DNA of 64,000 nt from Bacillus yapensis. Its GTDB lineage: Bacteria > Bacillota > Bacilli > Bacillales > Cytobacillaceae. Below the pieces are notes generated by a model. That model was not told the DNA's origin. It saw only the letters and a program-made list of their open reading frames with translations, and searched no databases. The stretch spans positions 124,001-188,000 of the forward strand of contig NZ_SUND01000004.1 in assembly GCF_005280205.1 (NCBI RefSeq). The letters run 5' to 3'. Position numbers and translations under genes: made by a program. Below are positions 34,338 to 43,407 of this stretch, in pieces (position 1 is the first letter of the stretch; every line of letters begins with the position of its first letter).

Positions 34338-35498
34338 TTAAACTTCTACCAGCTTCACCGCATTTTTTCTCGCAACTGGTCTGTCCTCAAACTCGTCTAT
34401 GGCCACTTTCGCAATGTTTTCATGATGGAAATAGCTATCTCCTAAGACTGCTGCACTTCTTCTAGCTCTCTTAAAAAATAGGTGCATATCATTTTCCCAT
34501 GTGAACCCTATGCCTCCATGCATTTGTATGGCATCTCCACACACCTGGATTCCCGCATTTGATGTATAGGATTTTGCGATCGAAATGGCAAGATCCGCTT
34601 CCTCGTTATCAGAATCTAAGGCCCAAGCGGCATACTCAACCGCTGCCTTTCCGCTTTCCACCTTTAAATACATGTCTGCAGCCATATGTTTCATTGCTTG
34701 GAAACTGCCAATTACTTTCCCAAACTGTGTCCGTTGTTTTGTATATTCAACCGTGTCATAGAGTGCTCGCTCTGCACAACCAACCAGTTCGGCGGAAAGC
34801 AACAATGCACCTAGCTTCCTCATTTGATCCATGAGATATTTGCCACGACCCATCCCTACCCCTTTTACGATAGCGCTTTCATCTAAGTGGTAATTTAAGA
34901 GACTGATATCATAAAGTGGATAGGTCAGATCAATAGAGTTTGCATCACGAATGACAAGGTTCGTGCTTTTTGGATTGATGACCACGAGTGTTTCTTCTTC
35001 ATCTGGCGTACGACCTTTACCAAGTACTCGAACATTGGCTAAAATGACATCTGCATCCTTCGCAAATGGTACTTCCCTCAGTGTTCCATCCAAACTATAA
35101 CCATGATCCGTCTTTCTGGCCTTTGCATCGATATTCACCCATGCGATCGTTAAGCTCTTTTTACCATTCTCAATTTCATTGACTAAACTTGAATGGTTGC
35201 TGCACGTTTTTAATGCTGACACCCCTACCATCGTTTCTAACAATGGGTAGGTTAATAGATGTCTCCCTGCCTCTTGCGCTACTAAAATAGCGTTCACAAT
35301 TCCTTTTCCATCTTCCCCACTACCGTCTAAATCGATGATCCCTAGTAAGCCCTGATCACTTAATAACTTCTGCATATCTTGAGAAATGGTCTGGTCCTCC
35401 ATAAAGCTCCGCACATGTTCGATTGTATTCTTATTCTTAAACATATCCCTTACACTTTTTCTCAGCATCTTCTCTTCATCATTAAGTCCAAAAAACAT
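34338..35498 (-). CDS. Acyl-CoA dehydrogenase, second subunit-like copy, 386 aa
   Basis: An acyl-CoA dehydrogenase fold with the C-terminal signature QMHGGIGFTWENDMHLFFKRA and the FAD-contacting KQRTQFGKVIGSFQAMKH. The middle region is divergent: the usual YxITGxKxWITNG becomes DHGYSLDGTLREVPFA. The family's catalytic Glu position around EYD is hard to place. This is the pattern of the shorter, divergent partner in heteromeric (alpha2beta2) acyl-CoA dehydrogenases of steroid and lipid side-chain breakdown, such as FadE pairs. The preceding gene is the more canonical copy, 10 bases away. The ATG at 35498 has AGGGGTG 5 bases upstream. A heteromer is an inference. Confidence 0.85.
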   Translation of the reverse strand: MFFGLNDEEKMLRKSVRDMFKNKNTIEHVRSFMEDQTISQDMQKLLSDQGLLGIIDLDGSGEDGKGIVNAILVAQEAGRHLLTYPLLETMVGVSALKTCSNHSSLVNEIENGKKSLTIAWVNIDAKARKTDHGYSLDGTLREVPFAKDADVILANVRVLGKGRTPDEEETLVVINPKSTNLVIRDANSIDLTYPLYDISLLNYHLDESAIVKGVGMGRGKYLMDQMRKLGALLLSAELVGCAERALYDTVEYTKQRTQFGKVIGSFQAMKHMAADMYLKVESGKAAVEYAAWALDSDNEEADLAISIAKSYTSNAGIQVCGDAIQMHGGIGFTWENDMHLFFKRARRSAAVLGDSYFHHENIAKVAIDEFEDRPVARKNAVKLVEV

Positions 35499-35508
35499 CC
35501 TCTCACCC

Positions 35509-36693
35509 CTACCTTGGCATGCCAAGAACTCTCTCGGCAATGATATTTTTTTGAATCTGTGAAGTTCCTGCATAAATCGTTTCGCCGCGAGAACCTAAAT
35601 CAATTTCCTGTAATACTCCACGTCCTACCGTCTCTTTTCCAATATATGGACCTTCTTCACCGAGAACCTCTAAGCCTAATTTGCCCATGTTCAAATGCAT
35701 CGTGGACCAAAATAATTTTTGTAAAGACGCTTCAGGTCCTAATTTCCCTTCGTTTAAAAGCTGACTGATTGTTTTCAGTCCATGATAACGGAGGATTCGG
35801 ATTTCAGCGAATAGTTCCGCCAGCTTTTGACGATAGTAGCTATTTTGACTTATATTTTCACCATTCTTATTCAAAGATTTGCTGATTTGGACTAATGTAT
35901 TGAATTCATTTTGAAAGCGAACCTGTCGTCCAAGAGCTAAAGTTCCTCTCTCAAAACCGAGTGTGCCCATGGCTACATTCCAGCCATTGTTCACACCACC
36001 GACCACATTTTCTTGCGGAATTGATACATGATCAAAAAAGACTTCATTAAAATCTCTATTTCCATTTATTTGAACTAAAGGGCGAACTGTGATGCCTTCG
36101 CTATTCATCGGGACAAGAAAAAGCGTGATCCCTTTATGTTTTGGAAGGTCATGATCCGTTCTAGCTAACATAAAGCACCACTCTGCATGGTGGGCGAAAC
36201 TAGTCCAGACCTTCTGACCGTTGATAACCCATCTGTCTCCAACTAATTCAGCTCGTGTTTGAATTGCGGCTAAATCAGATCCAGCATTTGGTTCTGAGAA
36301 TCCTTGACACCAAACCTCATCCCCTTTTAATAGAGGAGGGAGAAATCGTTGTTTTTGTTCCTCTGTACCAAATAATAATAGGGTTGGAGCAAAAAGTAAT
36401 TTTCCAATAACATTAATTCCACCGGGTGCATTTAGTTTGCCAGCTTCCTCGTCATAAATAATTTCTTCCACATGCGTAAGTCCCTGGCCCCCATATTCTT
36501 TGGGCCATGATATTCCTGCATAGCCCCCCTCATATAACTTACGATCCCAATTTCGTAAAATTTTGCCCCGTTCAGCTTCATCATCCGGCCATTCAAACAC
36601 TGGTGTTCCCCATCCTTCTGGAATGTTATTGATTAACCATTCTCTGGCCTGTTGCCGATATTCTTCCTGTTTTTCATTAAATGCAAGATCCAT
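35509..36693 (-). CDS. Acyl-CoA dehydrogenase, canonical copy, 394 aa
   Basis: Typical landmarks: GGQGLTHVEEIIYDEEAG, WCQGFSEPNAGSDLAAIQT (flavin and substrate binding), WVINGQKVWTSFAHHAEW, KGITLFLVPM, and a C-terminal LGSRGETIYAGTSQIQKNII with the GTSQIQ-type end. It takes two hydrogens from acyl-CoA thioesters and hands electrons to ETF. The type resembles FadE-like enzymes for long or bulky acyl chains (about 390 residues, starts MDLAFNEKQEEYR). The start at 36693 follows AAGAGGTGG; the longer frame is untranslated leader. First gene of the minus-strand operon, divergent from an acyl-CoA ligase gene. Confidence 0.9.
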   Translation of the reverse strand: MDLAFNEKQEEYRQQAREWLINNIPEGWGTPVFEWPDDEAERGKILRNWDRKLYEGGYAGISWPKEYGGQGLTHVEEIIYDEEAGKLNAPGGINVIGKLLFAPTLLLFGTEEQKQRFLPPLLKGDEVWCQGFSEPNAGSDLAAIQTRAELVGDRWVINGQKVWTSFAHHAEWCFMLARTDHDLPKHKGITLFLVPMNSEGITVRPLVQINGNRDFNEVFFDHVSIPQENVVGGVNNGWNVAMGTLGFERGTLALGRQVRFQNEFNTLVQISKSLNKNGENISQNSYYRQKLAELFAEIRILRYHGLKTISQLLNEGKLGPEASLQKLFWSTMHLNMGKLGLEVLGEEGPYIGKETVGRGVLQEIDLGSRGETIYAGTSQIQKNIIAERVLGMPR

Positions 36694-36942
36694 CTGTACC
36701 ACCTCTTTTACTTTTTTTCTATTACTGTTTTTGATAAAATAAGGCCAAATCATGCGTATAAGATTTGATTACTCCCTCCTTTATCTTCTATTCTCAGCTC
36801 GACTAATAATGGTAGACTCCAGCTTATGTAATTCACAGTAGAAAAATTGATTTCTAGTTCGTTTTAATAATATTATAAATATTTTGACTATTCAACACAT
36901 ATTTGCTATCTTTTTATTAGATATTAATGTGGAACTATATTT

Positions 36943-36958
36943 TTGTAAGCGTATACAT
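36943..36958. promoter_or_regulatory. cre site (CcpA box) upstream of the acyl-CoA ligase
   Basis: TTGTAAGCGTATACAT matches WTGNAARCGNWWNCAW at all positions. It lies 35 bases before the ligase start, in the divergent promoter region shared with the dehydrogenase operon. Confidence 0.75.
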
Positions 36959-36992
36959 TTTACTGTAATTTATTTTAGATAGGAGGATTATT

Positions 36993-38546
36993 ATGCTTCT
37001 CACTCATTTGATCGATTTTTCAAAAGAAGAGTATGGTGAATATCCCTTCTTATATTACGAGAATAAGGTATACACAAACTTCGAAGTAGAAAAGTTTGCC
37101 AAAAAAGTATCAGTCATGTTAAGAGAACATGACATCGCAGATGGAGAAAGAGTGGTTGTCAGCATTCCAAATTGCCCGGAGGTTATCTATTCTTATCAAG
37201 GCATCTTACGTTCAAGAAGCATTGTTATCCCTGTTCTACATCTCTTACATCCTAGTGAAATTCACTTCATTCTTACTGATTCAAAAGCTAAGGCAATCTT
37301 TACATCTTCTCAAGTACTCCCAAAATTCCTTGAAGCAATTAAGGGCCTTTCTTATAAACCACTTTTTATTGTGGTAGATCAAATTGACGACCCCTCCCTT
37401 CTAGTAGAGCATGATATGATCCTCCTTCATGAAACGATTGACGCTATTGATGAATCAAAGGAGTGGTTAAAGGATGCACACGAAAACGATGTTGCAGTGA
37501 TTCTTTATACCTCTGGTACAACGGGTAGACCGAAAGGCGTCATGCTTACCCACAAGAATCTCTATAGCAATTCGAAAACAACCTATAATCTATCAATAGA
37601 AAAAGAGAATTCTACACGAAGAACAACATTAGGCGTATTGCCTCTAGCTCATGCTTTTGGGTTTACGGTGATGAATTCTAGTATTCTATTAGGAAATTCT
37701 GTTGTGATATTCTCAAAATTTGATGTGCAACAGCTTTTTGAAAGTATTGAAAAGCACAAAGTCTCTTCATTTGCTGCGGTCCCAGCCATGATTCATGCTA
37801 TGGTAGCTTCGCCGCTCGCTGATACATATGATTTAACAAGCCTAGAATCAGTGGCAAGTGGCTCTGCATCCCTCCCGATAGCTCTTATACAGGCATTCAA
37901 GAAAAAATTTAATGCAGAAATTCGCGAAGGATATGGTCTATCTGAAGCAACTACCATTGTGACTACGAGTCGAGATGGAATGCCTGTCAAACATGGCTCC
38001 GTAGGCGTGCCCATTCCAGGAGTGGAAATTAGAATTATAGATGAGCACGGAAATGATCTTCCCTCTGGACAAATTGGGGAATTACTTGTAAAAGGTGATA
38101 ATGTTACCCCTGGCTATTATGGGTTAGTAGAAGAAACGAGGAATACGATACGAGATGGATGGCTTTATACTGGTGACCTCGTTAGAATGGATGAAGACGG
38201 ATACCTCTACATTGTTGATCGTAAAAAGGATTTAGTGATTCGAGGTGGACTTAATATTTATCCTCGAGATGTAGAAGAAGTAATCGTTAAACATGAGGCT
38301 GTCTCTGAAGTGGCGGTCGTCGGACTTCCAGATGAAAAAATGGGTGAGGAAATCGTTGCTTATGTTGTTACGAAACCTGGTTTTGATGTGACAAGTGAAG
38401 AGATTATTCTATTTAGTCAACAAAAGCTAGCGAAATACAAAACGCCAAAACAGGTATATTTTGTTCAACAGCTTCCGAGAAACGGTGTCGGGAAAATATT
38501 GAAGAAAAAACTAAGAGAAATGTATGCGGAGAATAGTTCTTTTTAG
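36993..38546 (+). CDS. Long-chain-fatty-acid-type acyl-CoA ligase (AMP-binding), 517 aa
   Basis: The adenylate-forming signature motifs are all visible: AVILYTSGTTGRPKGVMLTH (P-loop A3), LPLAHAFGF, REGYGLSEATTIV (A5), DGWLYTGDLVRMDEDGYLY (A7), VDRKKDLVIRGGLNIYPRDVEE (A8) and GVGKILKKKLRE (A10 with the catalytic lysine). The enzyme activates carboxylic acids with ATP and CoA. Length fits the 500-560 residue ligases of fatty or aromatic acids. GGAGG lies 7 bases before the ATG. It is divergent from the two acyl-CoA dehydrogenases, so it should feed them with acyl-CoA. A perfect cre box sits just upstream. Confidence 0.92.
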   Translation: MLLTHLIDFSKEEYGEYPFLYYENKVYTNFEVEKFAKKVSVMLREHDIADGERVVVSIPNCPEVIYSYQGILRSRSIVIPVLHLLHPSEIHFILTDSKAKAIFTSSQVLPKFLEAIKGLSYKPLFIVVDQIDDPSLLVEHDMILLHETIDAIDESKEWLKDAHENDVAVILYTSGTTGRPKGVMLTHKNLYSNSKTTYNLSIEKENSTRRTTLGVLPLAHAFGFTVMNSSILLGNSVVIFSKFDVQQLFESIEKHKVSSFAAVPAMIHAMVASPLADTYDLTSLESVASGSASLPIALIQAFKKKFNAEIREGYGLSEATTIVTTSRDGMPVKHGSVGVPIPGVEIRIIDEHGNDLPSGQIGELLVKGDNVTPGYYGLVEETRNTIRDGWLYTGDLVRMDEDGYLYIVDRKKDLVIRGGLNIYPRDVEEVIVKHEAVSEVAVVGLPDEKMGEEIVAYVVTKPGFDVTSEEIILFSQQKLAKYKTPKQVYFVQQLPRNGVGKILKKKLREMYAENSSF

Positions 38547-38610
38547 CTATCACTACCGAATGACGGAAGTACGTCTGTAAGTGAGATTAGATGATAGAGA
38601 TAGTTATCCT

Positions 38611-38649
38611 GATGAAGACTCCCCATCTTTTAGGTGAGGAGTCTTCATC
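38611..38649. other. Strong hairpin after the ligase gene
   Basis: Twelve-bp perfect arms GATGAAGACTCC and GGAGTCTTCATC with a 15-base loop, 64 bases after the ligase stop. No T-run follows on either strand, so it may protect the 3' end of the transcript rather than act as a classical terminator. Confidence 0.5.
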
Positions 38650-38751
38650 AGTAAATTTCGGCCATAGATTTTTTTGAAAAAAAAGCAACAAGTCTTTATC
38701 GTAAGAAAATAAACAGTGTAAAAATACCAGAGATGATGTTATTTTACAGGC

Positions 38752-39240
38752 TTACATATTTGAAAGGTATTCCCCTAATTGAACAAAGGTGTTGCTGTAC
38801 CCTTGCCCAGCCCACTCTTTTGAATCATCAAAAGCTTTGATCTCTTCCATTGTAGGTGTAAAGGGAACGACAGTCATAGTTAGAGTTGTTTTTCCTTCAT
38901 CTTCAGTAAGCGTAATGGTATTCAGGATTTCCATCGGCCAATTTGGAGCAAAAGGTGCACGTACCCTATTAGCTTCTTCATCAGAAAAAAAACTGGAGTA
39001 AACAATTTTCTCTGGTGTATTCATTTCACTGTACACAAATTTAATCCACATTACGTCGCCATCAGGAGAGGTTTGGCTGTAGTGAAGAACACCGCCCGGA
39101 CGGAAATCTCCTCTAGAAACCTCCATTGTCCATCCTTTTGGAAGCCACCAGTTCTTGAGGTGCTCTGGTTCAGTAAGTGCTTGAAATACAAGCTTACGTG
39201 GTGCATTGAAAGTATGAGTAGTTTTGATTTGTGTTGCCAT
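38752..39240 (-). CDS. SRPBCC/AHSA1-family START-like protein, 162 aa
   Basis: The Bet v1-like helix-grip fold of the AHSA1 family is recognised from TTHTFNAPRKLVFQALTEPEHLKNWW, then PGGVLHYSQTSPDGDVMWIKFVYSEMNTPEKIVYSS-type strands, and the final KEWAGQGYSNTFVQLGEYL helix. Such proteins bind hydrophobic ligands or act as simple stress or chaperone-related factors; the ligand is unknown. The start at 39240 follows GGAGG at 7 bases. The longer frame to 39297 includes the site itself. Often these genes are paired with an ArsR regulator, but none is adjacent here. Confidence 0.85.
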   Translation of the reverse strand: MATQIKTTHTFNAPRKLVFQALTEPEHLKNWWLPKGWTMEVSRGDFRPGGVLHYSQTSPDGDVMWIKFVYSEMNTPEKIVYSSFFSDEEANRVRAPFAPNWPMEILNTITLTEDEGKTTLTMTVVPFTPTMEEIKAFDDSKEWAGQGYSNTFVQLGEYLSNM

Positions 39241-39373
39241 GGTCATTCCTCCAATAATTTTAGACTTCATACTCTTTAATTTCTCTCTTTTTACCAATTT
39301 ATTTACGATAATTTTCTAAATGCAATTTTCTGGTCAAGGAATGCCGTGGCTCGCAAAATTGCCACACTGGAGG

Positions 39374-40081
39374 TCATGCCTTTTTCCCTTCCCTCCTCAT
39401 TAACCTTCCCATCGGCCAATAGGTGATGACAAACACCAATATGCCAATGATTTCAAGATTGATATAATACCAAATCCCGCTTCCAAAGAATGATAGTAAT
39501 GTTTCCTGTTCTGTTGGTCTTGCTAAGTAGAAGAAATTGGTGTCGAGTAGTTGATTTAAGATAAAAATCGGGACGGCGATCATATTCAAAATTAGAAAGC
39601 TTGTCATTATGGCTCTTTTCGGAACTCTGTAGTTTTCGATGAGGATAAAGTACAGCACTGATAAAGGTATAGCCGAGTGATGGAGAAAATATTCAAAGAA
39701 ATGAAAATGAGGAAATTGCTGCTCCAGGTCAGGAGTAAGCATGCTTAGCATCGCTGGGATCGTACCAATAAAATATAGCAGGTTAAATGCCTTTTGATTT
39801 TTTTTAAAGAATAGGAAAAGTGCTAAATATGTACTGAAAGAACAGAGGTGAAGTGGCAAATCATCCATTTCCCATGACCCCGTAACGATTAACCATGTAT
39901 GCAAGGTGAGCTCACATACTATTAAGATAGTAAATAATGTCCATTTGATGAGTGATTGATATGATTTTAGTTTGTTACTAAAAAAGATGAATCCGAAACA
40001 TAGGACAAGGAACAGCAAGAACGTAACGATATGCGGTAAAGAAAAAGTTGTGAAATTCTGCATTTCCGAAGAGAAAAACAT
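39374..40081 (-). CDS. ywaF: TIGR02206 / YwaF-like integral membrane protein, 235 aa
   Basis: Seven likely membrane helices cover nearly the whole chain. The family signature is present: a tryptophan-bearing helix (HTWLIVTGSWEMDDLPLHLCS), a proline-rich turn (IGTIPAMLSMLTPDL), FHFFEYFLHHSAIPLSVLYF, and a final helix ending in basic residues (RLMRREGKKA). The family is widespread in bacilli and has no known activity. The gene is alone and ends near the SRPBCC gene without a clear terminator. The name ywaF is by resemblance to the B. subtilis protein. Confidence 0.75.
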   Translation of the reverse strand: MFFSSEMQNFTTFSLPHIVTFLLFLVLCFGFIFFSNKLKSYQSLIKWTLFTILIVCELTLHTWLIVTGSWEMDDLPLHLCSFSTYLALFLFFKKNQKAFNLLYFIGTIPAMLSMLTPDLEQQFPHFHFFEYFLHHSAIPLSVLYFILIENYRVPKRAIMTSFLILNMIAVPIFILNQLLDTNFFYLARPTEQETLLSFFGSGIWYYINLEIIGILVFVITYWPMGRLMRREGKKA

Positions 40082-40157
40082 GCCATCACCTCTGAGATCA
40101 AATGGGATACTATTCTTATCATTTTATTCGCCGACTGTCGATTTAAGAAAAGCTTAA

Positions 40158-40195
40158 GCAAAAAAATAACCGCCTAAGATGTATCTTAGACGGTT
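40158..40195 (-). terminator. Terminator of queC
   Basis: Stem ACCGTCTAAGA / TCTTAGGCGGT read on the minus strand (one wobble pair) with a 4-base loop, followed by TATTTTTTTGC, 37 bases after the queC stop. Confidence 0.8.
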
Positions 40196-40232
40196 TATAA
40201 CGAAGTAACTCTTATATCCCTCTCTTATGCCT

Positions 40233-40889
40233 CTAAATTCGCTTTAAGAGATAATTGTCTAGGCCATTCTTTCGTAGTTTACAAGAAGGGCACTCTCCAC
40301 ATCCATCACCAATAATTCCGTTATAGCATGTCAGAGTTTTTTCTCGCACATATTCCAATGCATTCAGGTCGTCGGCAAGTCCCCACGTTTCAGCCTTGTC
40401 CAACCACATTAATGGTGTATGAATCACAAACTCTTTATCCATCGATAGATTGATTGAAACATTTAGTGATTTGACAAAGGCATCACGACAGTCTGGGTAT
40501 CCACTAAAATCGGTTTCACATACGCCTGTGATGATGTGCTTAGCACCAACTTGACTTGCCAATATAGCTGCAAAGGATAAGAAAATTAGGTTTCTCCCTG
40601 GGACAAACGTAGAAGGCAATTCCCCGTCTTCCCCTTCTTTGATCTCGATATCGGCACGTGTTAAAGCATTTGGAGCTAATTGATTCAATAAATTCATATC
40701 TAATAGGTGATATCTAACATTTAAATCGTTGGCAATTTCTTTGGCACATTCAATTTCTAGTTTGTGTCGTTGATTGTAATTGAACGTCACAGCCTCTACT
40801 TCTTTAAACGTCTTCAGTGCCCAAAACAGACAGGTTGTGCTGTCTTGCCCTCCACTAAATACGACAATCGCTTTTTCATCTTTTAACAT
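40233..40889 (-). CDS. queC: 7-cyano-7-deazaguanine synthase QueC, 218 aa
   Basis: Makes preQ0 from 7-carboxy-7-deazaguanine using ATP and ammonia, in queuosine synthesis. The PP-loop FSGGQDSTT is at residues 11-19. The zinc site at the C-terminus has the expected four cysteines ([21 protein letters not shown]), and [15 protein letters not shown] is typical. The length is normal (218-220). The usual operon partners queD, queE and queF are not next to it. AAAAGGAG precedes the ATG. A preQ1-I riboswitch and terminator lie just upstream and should shut the gene when preQ1 is plentiful. Confidence 0.96.
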   Translation of the reverse strand: MLKDEKAIVVFSGGQDSTTCLFWALKTFKEVEAVTFNYNQRHKLEIECAKEIANDLNVRYHLLDMNLLNQLAPNALTRADIEIKEGEDGELPSTFVPGRNLIFLSFAAILASQVGAKHIITGVCETDFSGYPDCRDAFVKSLNVSINLSMDKEFVIHTPLMWLDKAETWGLADDLNALEYVREKTLTCYNGIIGDGCGECPSCKLRKNGLDNYLLKRI

Positions 40890-40910
40890 AAGAAAATCTC
40901 CTTTTCCAAA

Positions 40911-40945
40911 AGAAAAAGCAGTACCCCAAGATCGAAGTACTGCTT
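40911..40945 (-). terminator. Riboswitch-controlled terminator of queC
   Basis: Arms AAGCAGTAC (40916-40924, plus strand) and GTACTGCTT (40937-40945), followed on the minus strand by a T-run, directly after the preQ1 aptamer and 22 bases before the queC ATG. Confidence 0.8.
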
Positions 40946-40948
40946 CCT

Positions 40949-40982
40949 CTTAGTTTTTTTAAAGAGGGGTGCTAGAACCTCT
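40949..40982 (-). ncRNA. PreQ1-I riboswitch aptamer
   Basis: The minus strand reads AGAGGTTCTAGC, then ACCCCTCT, then an A-rich tail TTAAAAAAACTAAG, which is the preQ1 class I consensus (stem AGAGG/CCTCT, loop TTCTAGC and A-rich pseudoknot strand). It is placed right before a T-tailed terminator and queC, as expected for transcription-off control. Class I subtype not resolved. Confidence 0.88.
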
Positions 40983-41141
40983 ACCGTCGGAAATGACGGG
41001 TTTTTATTCGCATAAGATGATGATAGCATAAAAATGGATATTGAGGTATAAGAATAGGTTTTAATATTGAATTGTGAAGAATTCTTCTTTGTACAAGAGT
41101 TATCAAGCTTCATAGAAAAAGGAGAAGAATATATCCTCTCC

Positions 41142-41315
41142 TTAAGCTCGTGCTCTCTTTTTATAAGGGTCATCTTTGTAATCCGCTTTTCTTTTATAAA
41201 CGACTACCCCAGATTCTTCTTTTCCGTTTTTAGTTGGAACAATAGCACGACCACCATTAACCGCTTCTCCAATTTTGTTTGAATGCTTTCCTTTTAATTG
41301 ACGAGATCTGTTCAT
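41142..41315 (-). CDS. Small basic protein, 57 aa
   Basis: ATG at 41315 with CGGAGG 9 bases upstream. It codes MNRSRQLKGKHSNKIGEAVN, then GRAIVPTKN and a basic end (YKRKADYKDDPYKKRARA). The composition (many K and R, small residues, no membrane part) resembles small spore-associated or nucleic-acid-binding proteins of bacilli, but I cannot assign a family. It lies between mqo and the queC leader, on the same strand. The clear site and coherent composition make it a likely real gene of a kind often missed in annotation. Confidence 0.6.
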   Translation of the reverse strand: MNRSRQLKGKHSNKIGEAVNGGRAIVPTKNGKEESGVVVYKRKADYKDDPYKKRARA

Positions 41316-41443
41316 GCAGAATCGCCTCCGAAAATTTGGATTTTAATCAAGAATCCATGTCAGTTCGTGTTCTTATTTTAGTAGAACTCTTTAGTTTCCT
41401 ATATAATACCACATACAAAGATTTCATTAAAATAACCTATATA

Positions 41444-41477
41444 GAAAAAAGCACAACCGCCAAAAGACGATTATGCT
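41444..41477 (-). terminator. Terminator of mqo
   Basis: Stem of 10 bp with two G-U pairs on the minus strand (plus-strand arms 41450-41459 and 41468-41477), followed by TTTTTTC; it overlaps the mqo stop codon. Confidence 0.75.
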
Positions 41478-42997
41478 TCCTGTAATACACGTTCATCCAT
41501 TGTTTCTTTGTTTCCTAATCCTAGTGTCGCTGCTGTTGAAGTGTGAACTTCACGCAGTAGATCAGGGTTCTTCATTAATGATTCCCCATAAGAAGGAATC
41601 ATTTCTTTGATTTTTGCTTGCCAGCTGTTCATTTGATCTGGGAAGCATTTGCGAATAACTTCGAGCATGACGTGAACGGCCGTAGATGCACCAGGCGATG
41701 CACCAAGTAGTGCTGCAATTGAACCGTCATCTGCTGTAATGACTTCTGTTCCGAATTGGAGTGTGCCTTTTCCAGCAGGAGTATCCTTAATTACCTGAAC
41801 TCGTTGGCCAGCTACGATTAAATCCCAGTCCTCAGATTTGGCATTTGGAATAAACTCGCGAAGTTCTTCCATCCGCTGTTCCTTGGATAATAGGACCTGC
41901 TGTATTAAGTACTTTGTCAATGGTATCTCTTTTACGCCTGCTGCAAGCATCGTTAAAAGATTATCCGGTTTGACGGAAGTAACCAAGTCTAAATTCGAGC
42001 CTGTTTTTAGGAACTTCGGTGTGAAGCCTGCAAATGGACCGAATAGCAATGATTTTTGATTATTTATAAAACGAGTGTCTAAATGTGGTACTGACATTGG
42101 CGGTGCTCCGACCTTTGCTTTCCCGTACACTTTTGCGTGATGCTGGGCGACGACGTCTGGATTGTTACATACCATAAATAGTCCACTTACAGGAAAGCCA
42201 CCAATATGCTCCCCTTCTGGTATCCCAGTTTTTTGGAGTAAATGAAGGCTTCCTCCGCCTCCGCCGATGAAGACAAACTTGGCTGTATGGCGCTCGCTTA
42301 TGCCCGTTTCTTCGTTCTTCACCTTCAACTCCCACAAACCTTCGGCAGTGCGGCTAATATTCTTCACACAATAGTGATAGTTAAGTTCTACATTTTGACT
42401 TTCTAAGTAGTCAAATAGCATACGTGTTAAAGCGCCAAAGTTCACGTCGGTTCCAGAATCGATTTTCGTTGCGGCAATTGGCTCGCCAGATTCACGATCG
42501 TGCATGATGAGTGGAATCCATTCTAACAGCTTGTCCGGATCGTCGGAAAATTCCATGCCTTCGAAAAGTGGATTGTTTGACAGTGCTTTAAAGCGATTTT
42601 TTAAAAAAGTGACATTATCTTCCCCTTGGACAAAGCTCATATGAGGCAATTGTCGGATAAAGTCTTCTGGATTATGTATTAGCTTACTTTTCACAAGATA
42701 AGACCAGAATTGCATCGATTCCTGGAATTGTTCATTGATATTGATTGCTTTTGAAATATCAATGGTGCCATCTGGTTTTTCGACTGTGTAATTTAGTTCA
42801 CAAAGTGCGGCATGACCAGTCCCTGCATTGTTCCATTCGTTGGAGCTTTCTTCTCCTGGACTTGCGAGTTTCTCAAATACAGTAATGTTCAAGTTCGGTG
42901 CTAGTTCTTTGAGCATCGTTCCCAATGTTGCACTCATGATTCCGGCACCAATTAAGATAACGTCTGTCTTCGTTTCTCCGTTGATCATTTCTACCAT
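41471..42997 (-). CDS. mqo: Malate:quinone oxidoreductase, 508 aa
   Basis: A membrane-associated FAD enzyme that oxidises malate to oxaloacetate and passes electrons to quinone, by-passing NAD-dependent malate dehydrogenase. N-terminal FAD motif [17 protein letters not shown] at residues 13-29. Signature stretches [49 protein letters not shown] and [16 protein letters not shown] are as in other Mqo. The length (508) is normal. The start is uncertain: ATG at 42997 has AGGG right beside it, and ATG at 42988 (third residue after) has GGATGG with better spacing. Single gene with its own terminator. Confidence 0.95.
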   Translation of the reverse strand: MVEMINGETKTDVILIGAGIMSATLGTMLKELAPNLNITVFEKLASPGEESSNEWNNAGTGHAALCELNYTVEKPDGTIDISKAININEQFQESMQFWSYLVKSKLIHNPEDFIRQLPHMSFVQGEDNVTFLKNRFKALSNNPLFEGMEFSDDPDKLLEWIPLIMHDRESGEPIAATKIDSGTDVNFGALTRMLFDYLESQNVELNYHYCVKNISRTAEGLWELKVKNEETGISERHTAKFVFIGGGGGSLHLLQKTGIPEGEHIGGFPVSGLFMVCNNPDVVAQHHAKVYGKAKVGAPPMSVPHLDTRFINNQKSLLFGPFAGFTPKFLKTGSNLDLVTSVKPDNLLTMLAAGVKEIPLTKYLIQQVLLSKEQRMEELREFIPNAKSEDWDLIVAGQRVQVIKDTPAGKGTLQFGTEVITADDGSIAALLGASPGASTAVHVMLEVIRKCFPDQMNSWQAKIKEMIPSYGESLMKNPDLLREVHTSTAATLGLGNKETMDERVLQEA

Positions 42998-43352
42998 CCC
43001 TATACATCTAGAATTAGCAGATCGATGTAAGCGCTCCCCTTTATGCGCCGTTACAAGCTAGTCCGAAAACTAGCTGTACATCTGGTCTGTGTCTATTACT
43101 ATCTTCTATAGTTTATCAGAATTTTTTCTAGATTAAAATATTTATTTACTATTATAATAGTTCAATTACTTTCTATCTCGTTAAAAGGGATTTGTTTATC
43201 AATGAGAATGAACTAAATGATTTTTTACAATAATAATGAAAGCGATGTCTTATTTCTTCCGAAAAAAGTCTTTAAATTGCCTTATATGATAAGAATCCTT
43301 GCCACTTATGACTTCAACTTAAAAGCCCATTCAATTAACGCAAGGAAGGCTC
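42998..43352. other. Intergenic region between mqo and ahpC (upstream part)
   Basis: It holds a small hairpin in the mqo leader (AGCTAGT/ACTAGCT near 43051-43070) and a cre-like site at 43026-43041. The rest shows no gene or clear RNA. The ahpC promoter begins at 43353. Confidence 0.4.
43026..43041. promoter_or_regulatory. cre-like site in the mqo leader
   Basis: ATGTAAGCGCTCCCCT matches WTGNAARCGNWWNCAW except at two positions in the right half. CcpA control of mqo would make sense metabolically, but the match is imperfect. Confidence 0.3.
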
Positions 43353-43382
43353 TTGACAAAGGAATATTATTCACGTGATAAT
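43353..43382 (+). promoter_or_regulatory. Promoter of ahpC-ahpF
   Basis: TTGACA at 43353-43358 and TGATAAT at 43376-43382 with a 17-base spacer, a good sigma-A promoter about 115 bases before the ahpC ATG. Confidence 0.7.
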
Positions 43383-43392
43383 GTCTATTCGA

Positions 43393-43407
43393 TTAGAATT
43401 ATTATAA
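43393..43407 (+). promoter_or_regulatory. PerR box of ahpC-ahpF
   Basis: TTAGAATTATTATAA differs from the PerR consensus TTATAATNATTATAA at one position only. It lies 10 bases after the -10 region, where bound PerR would block transcription until peroxide oxidises it. Confidence 0.75.
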
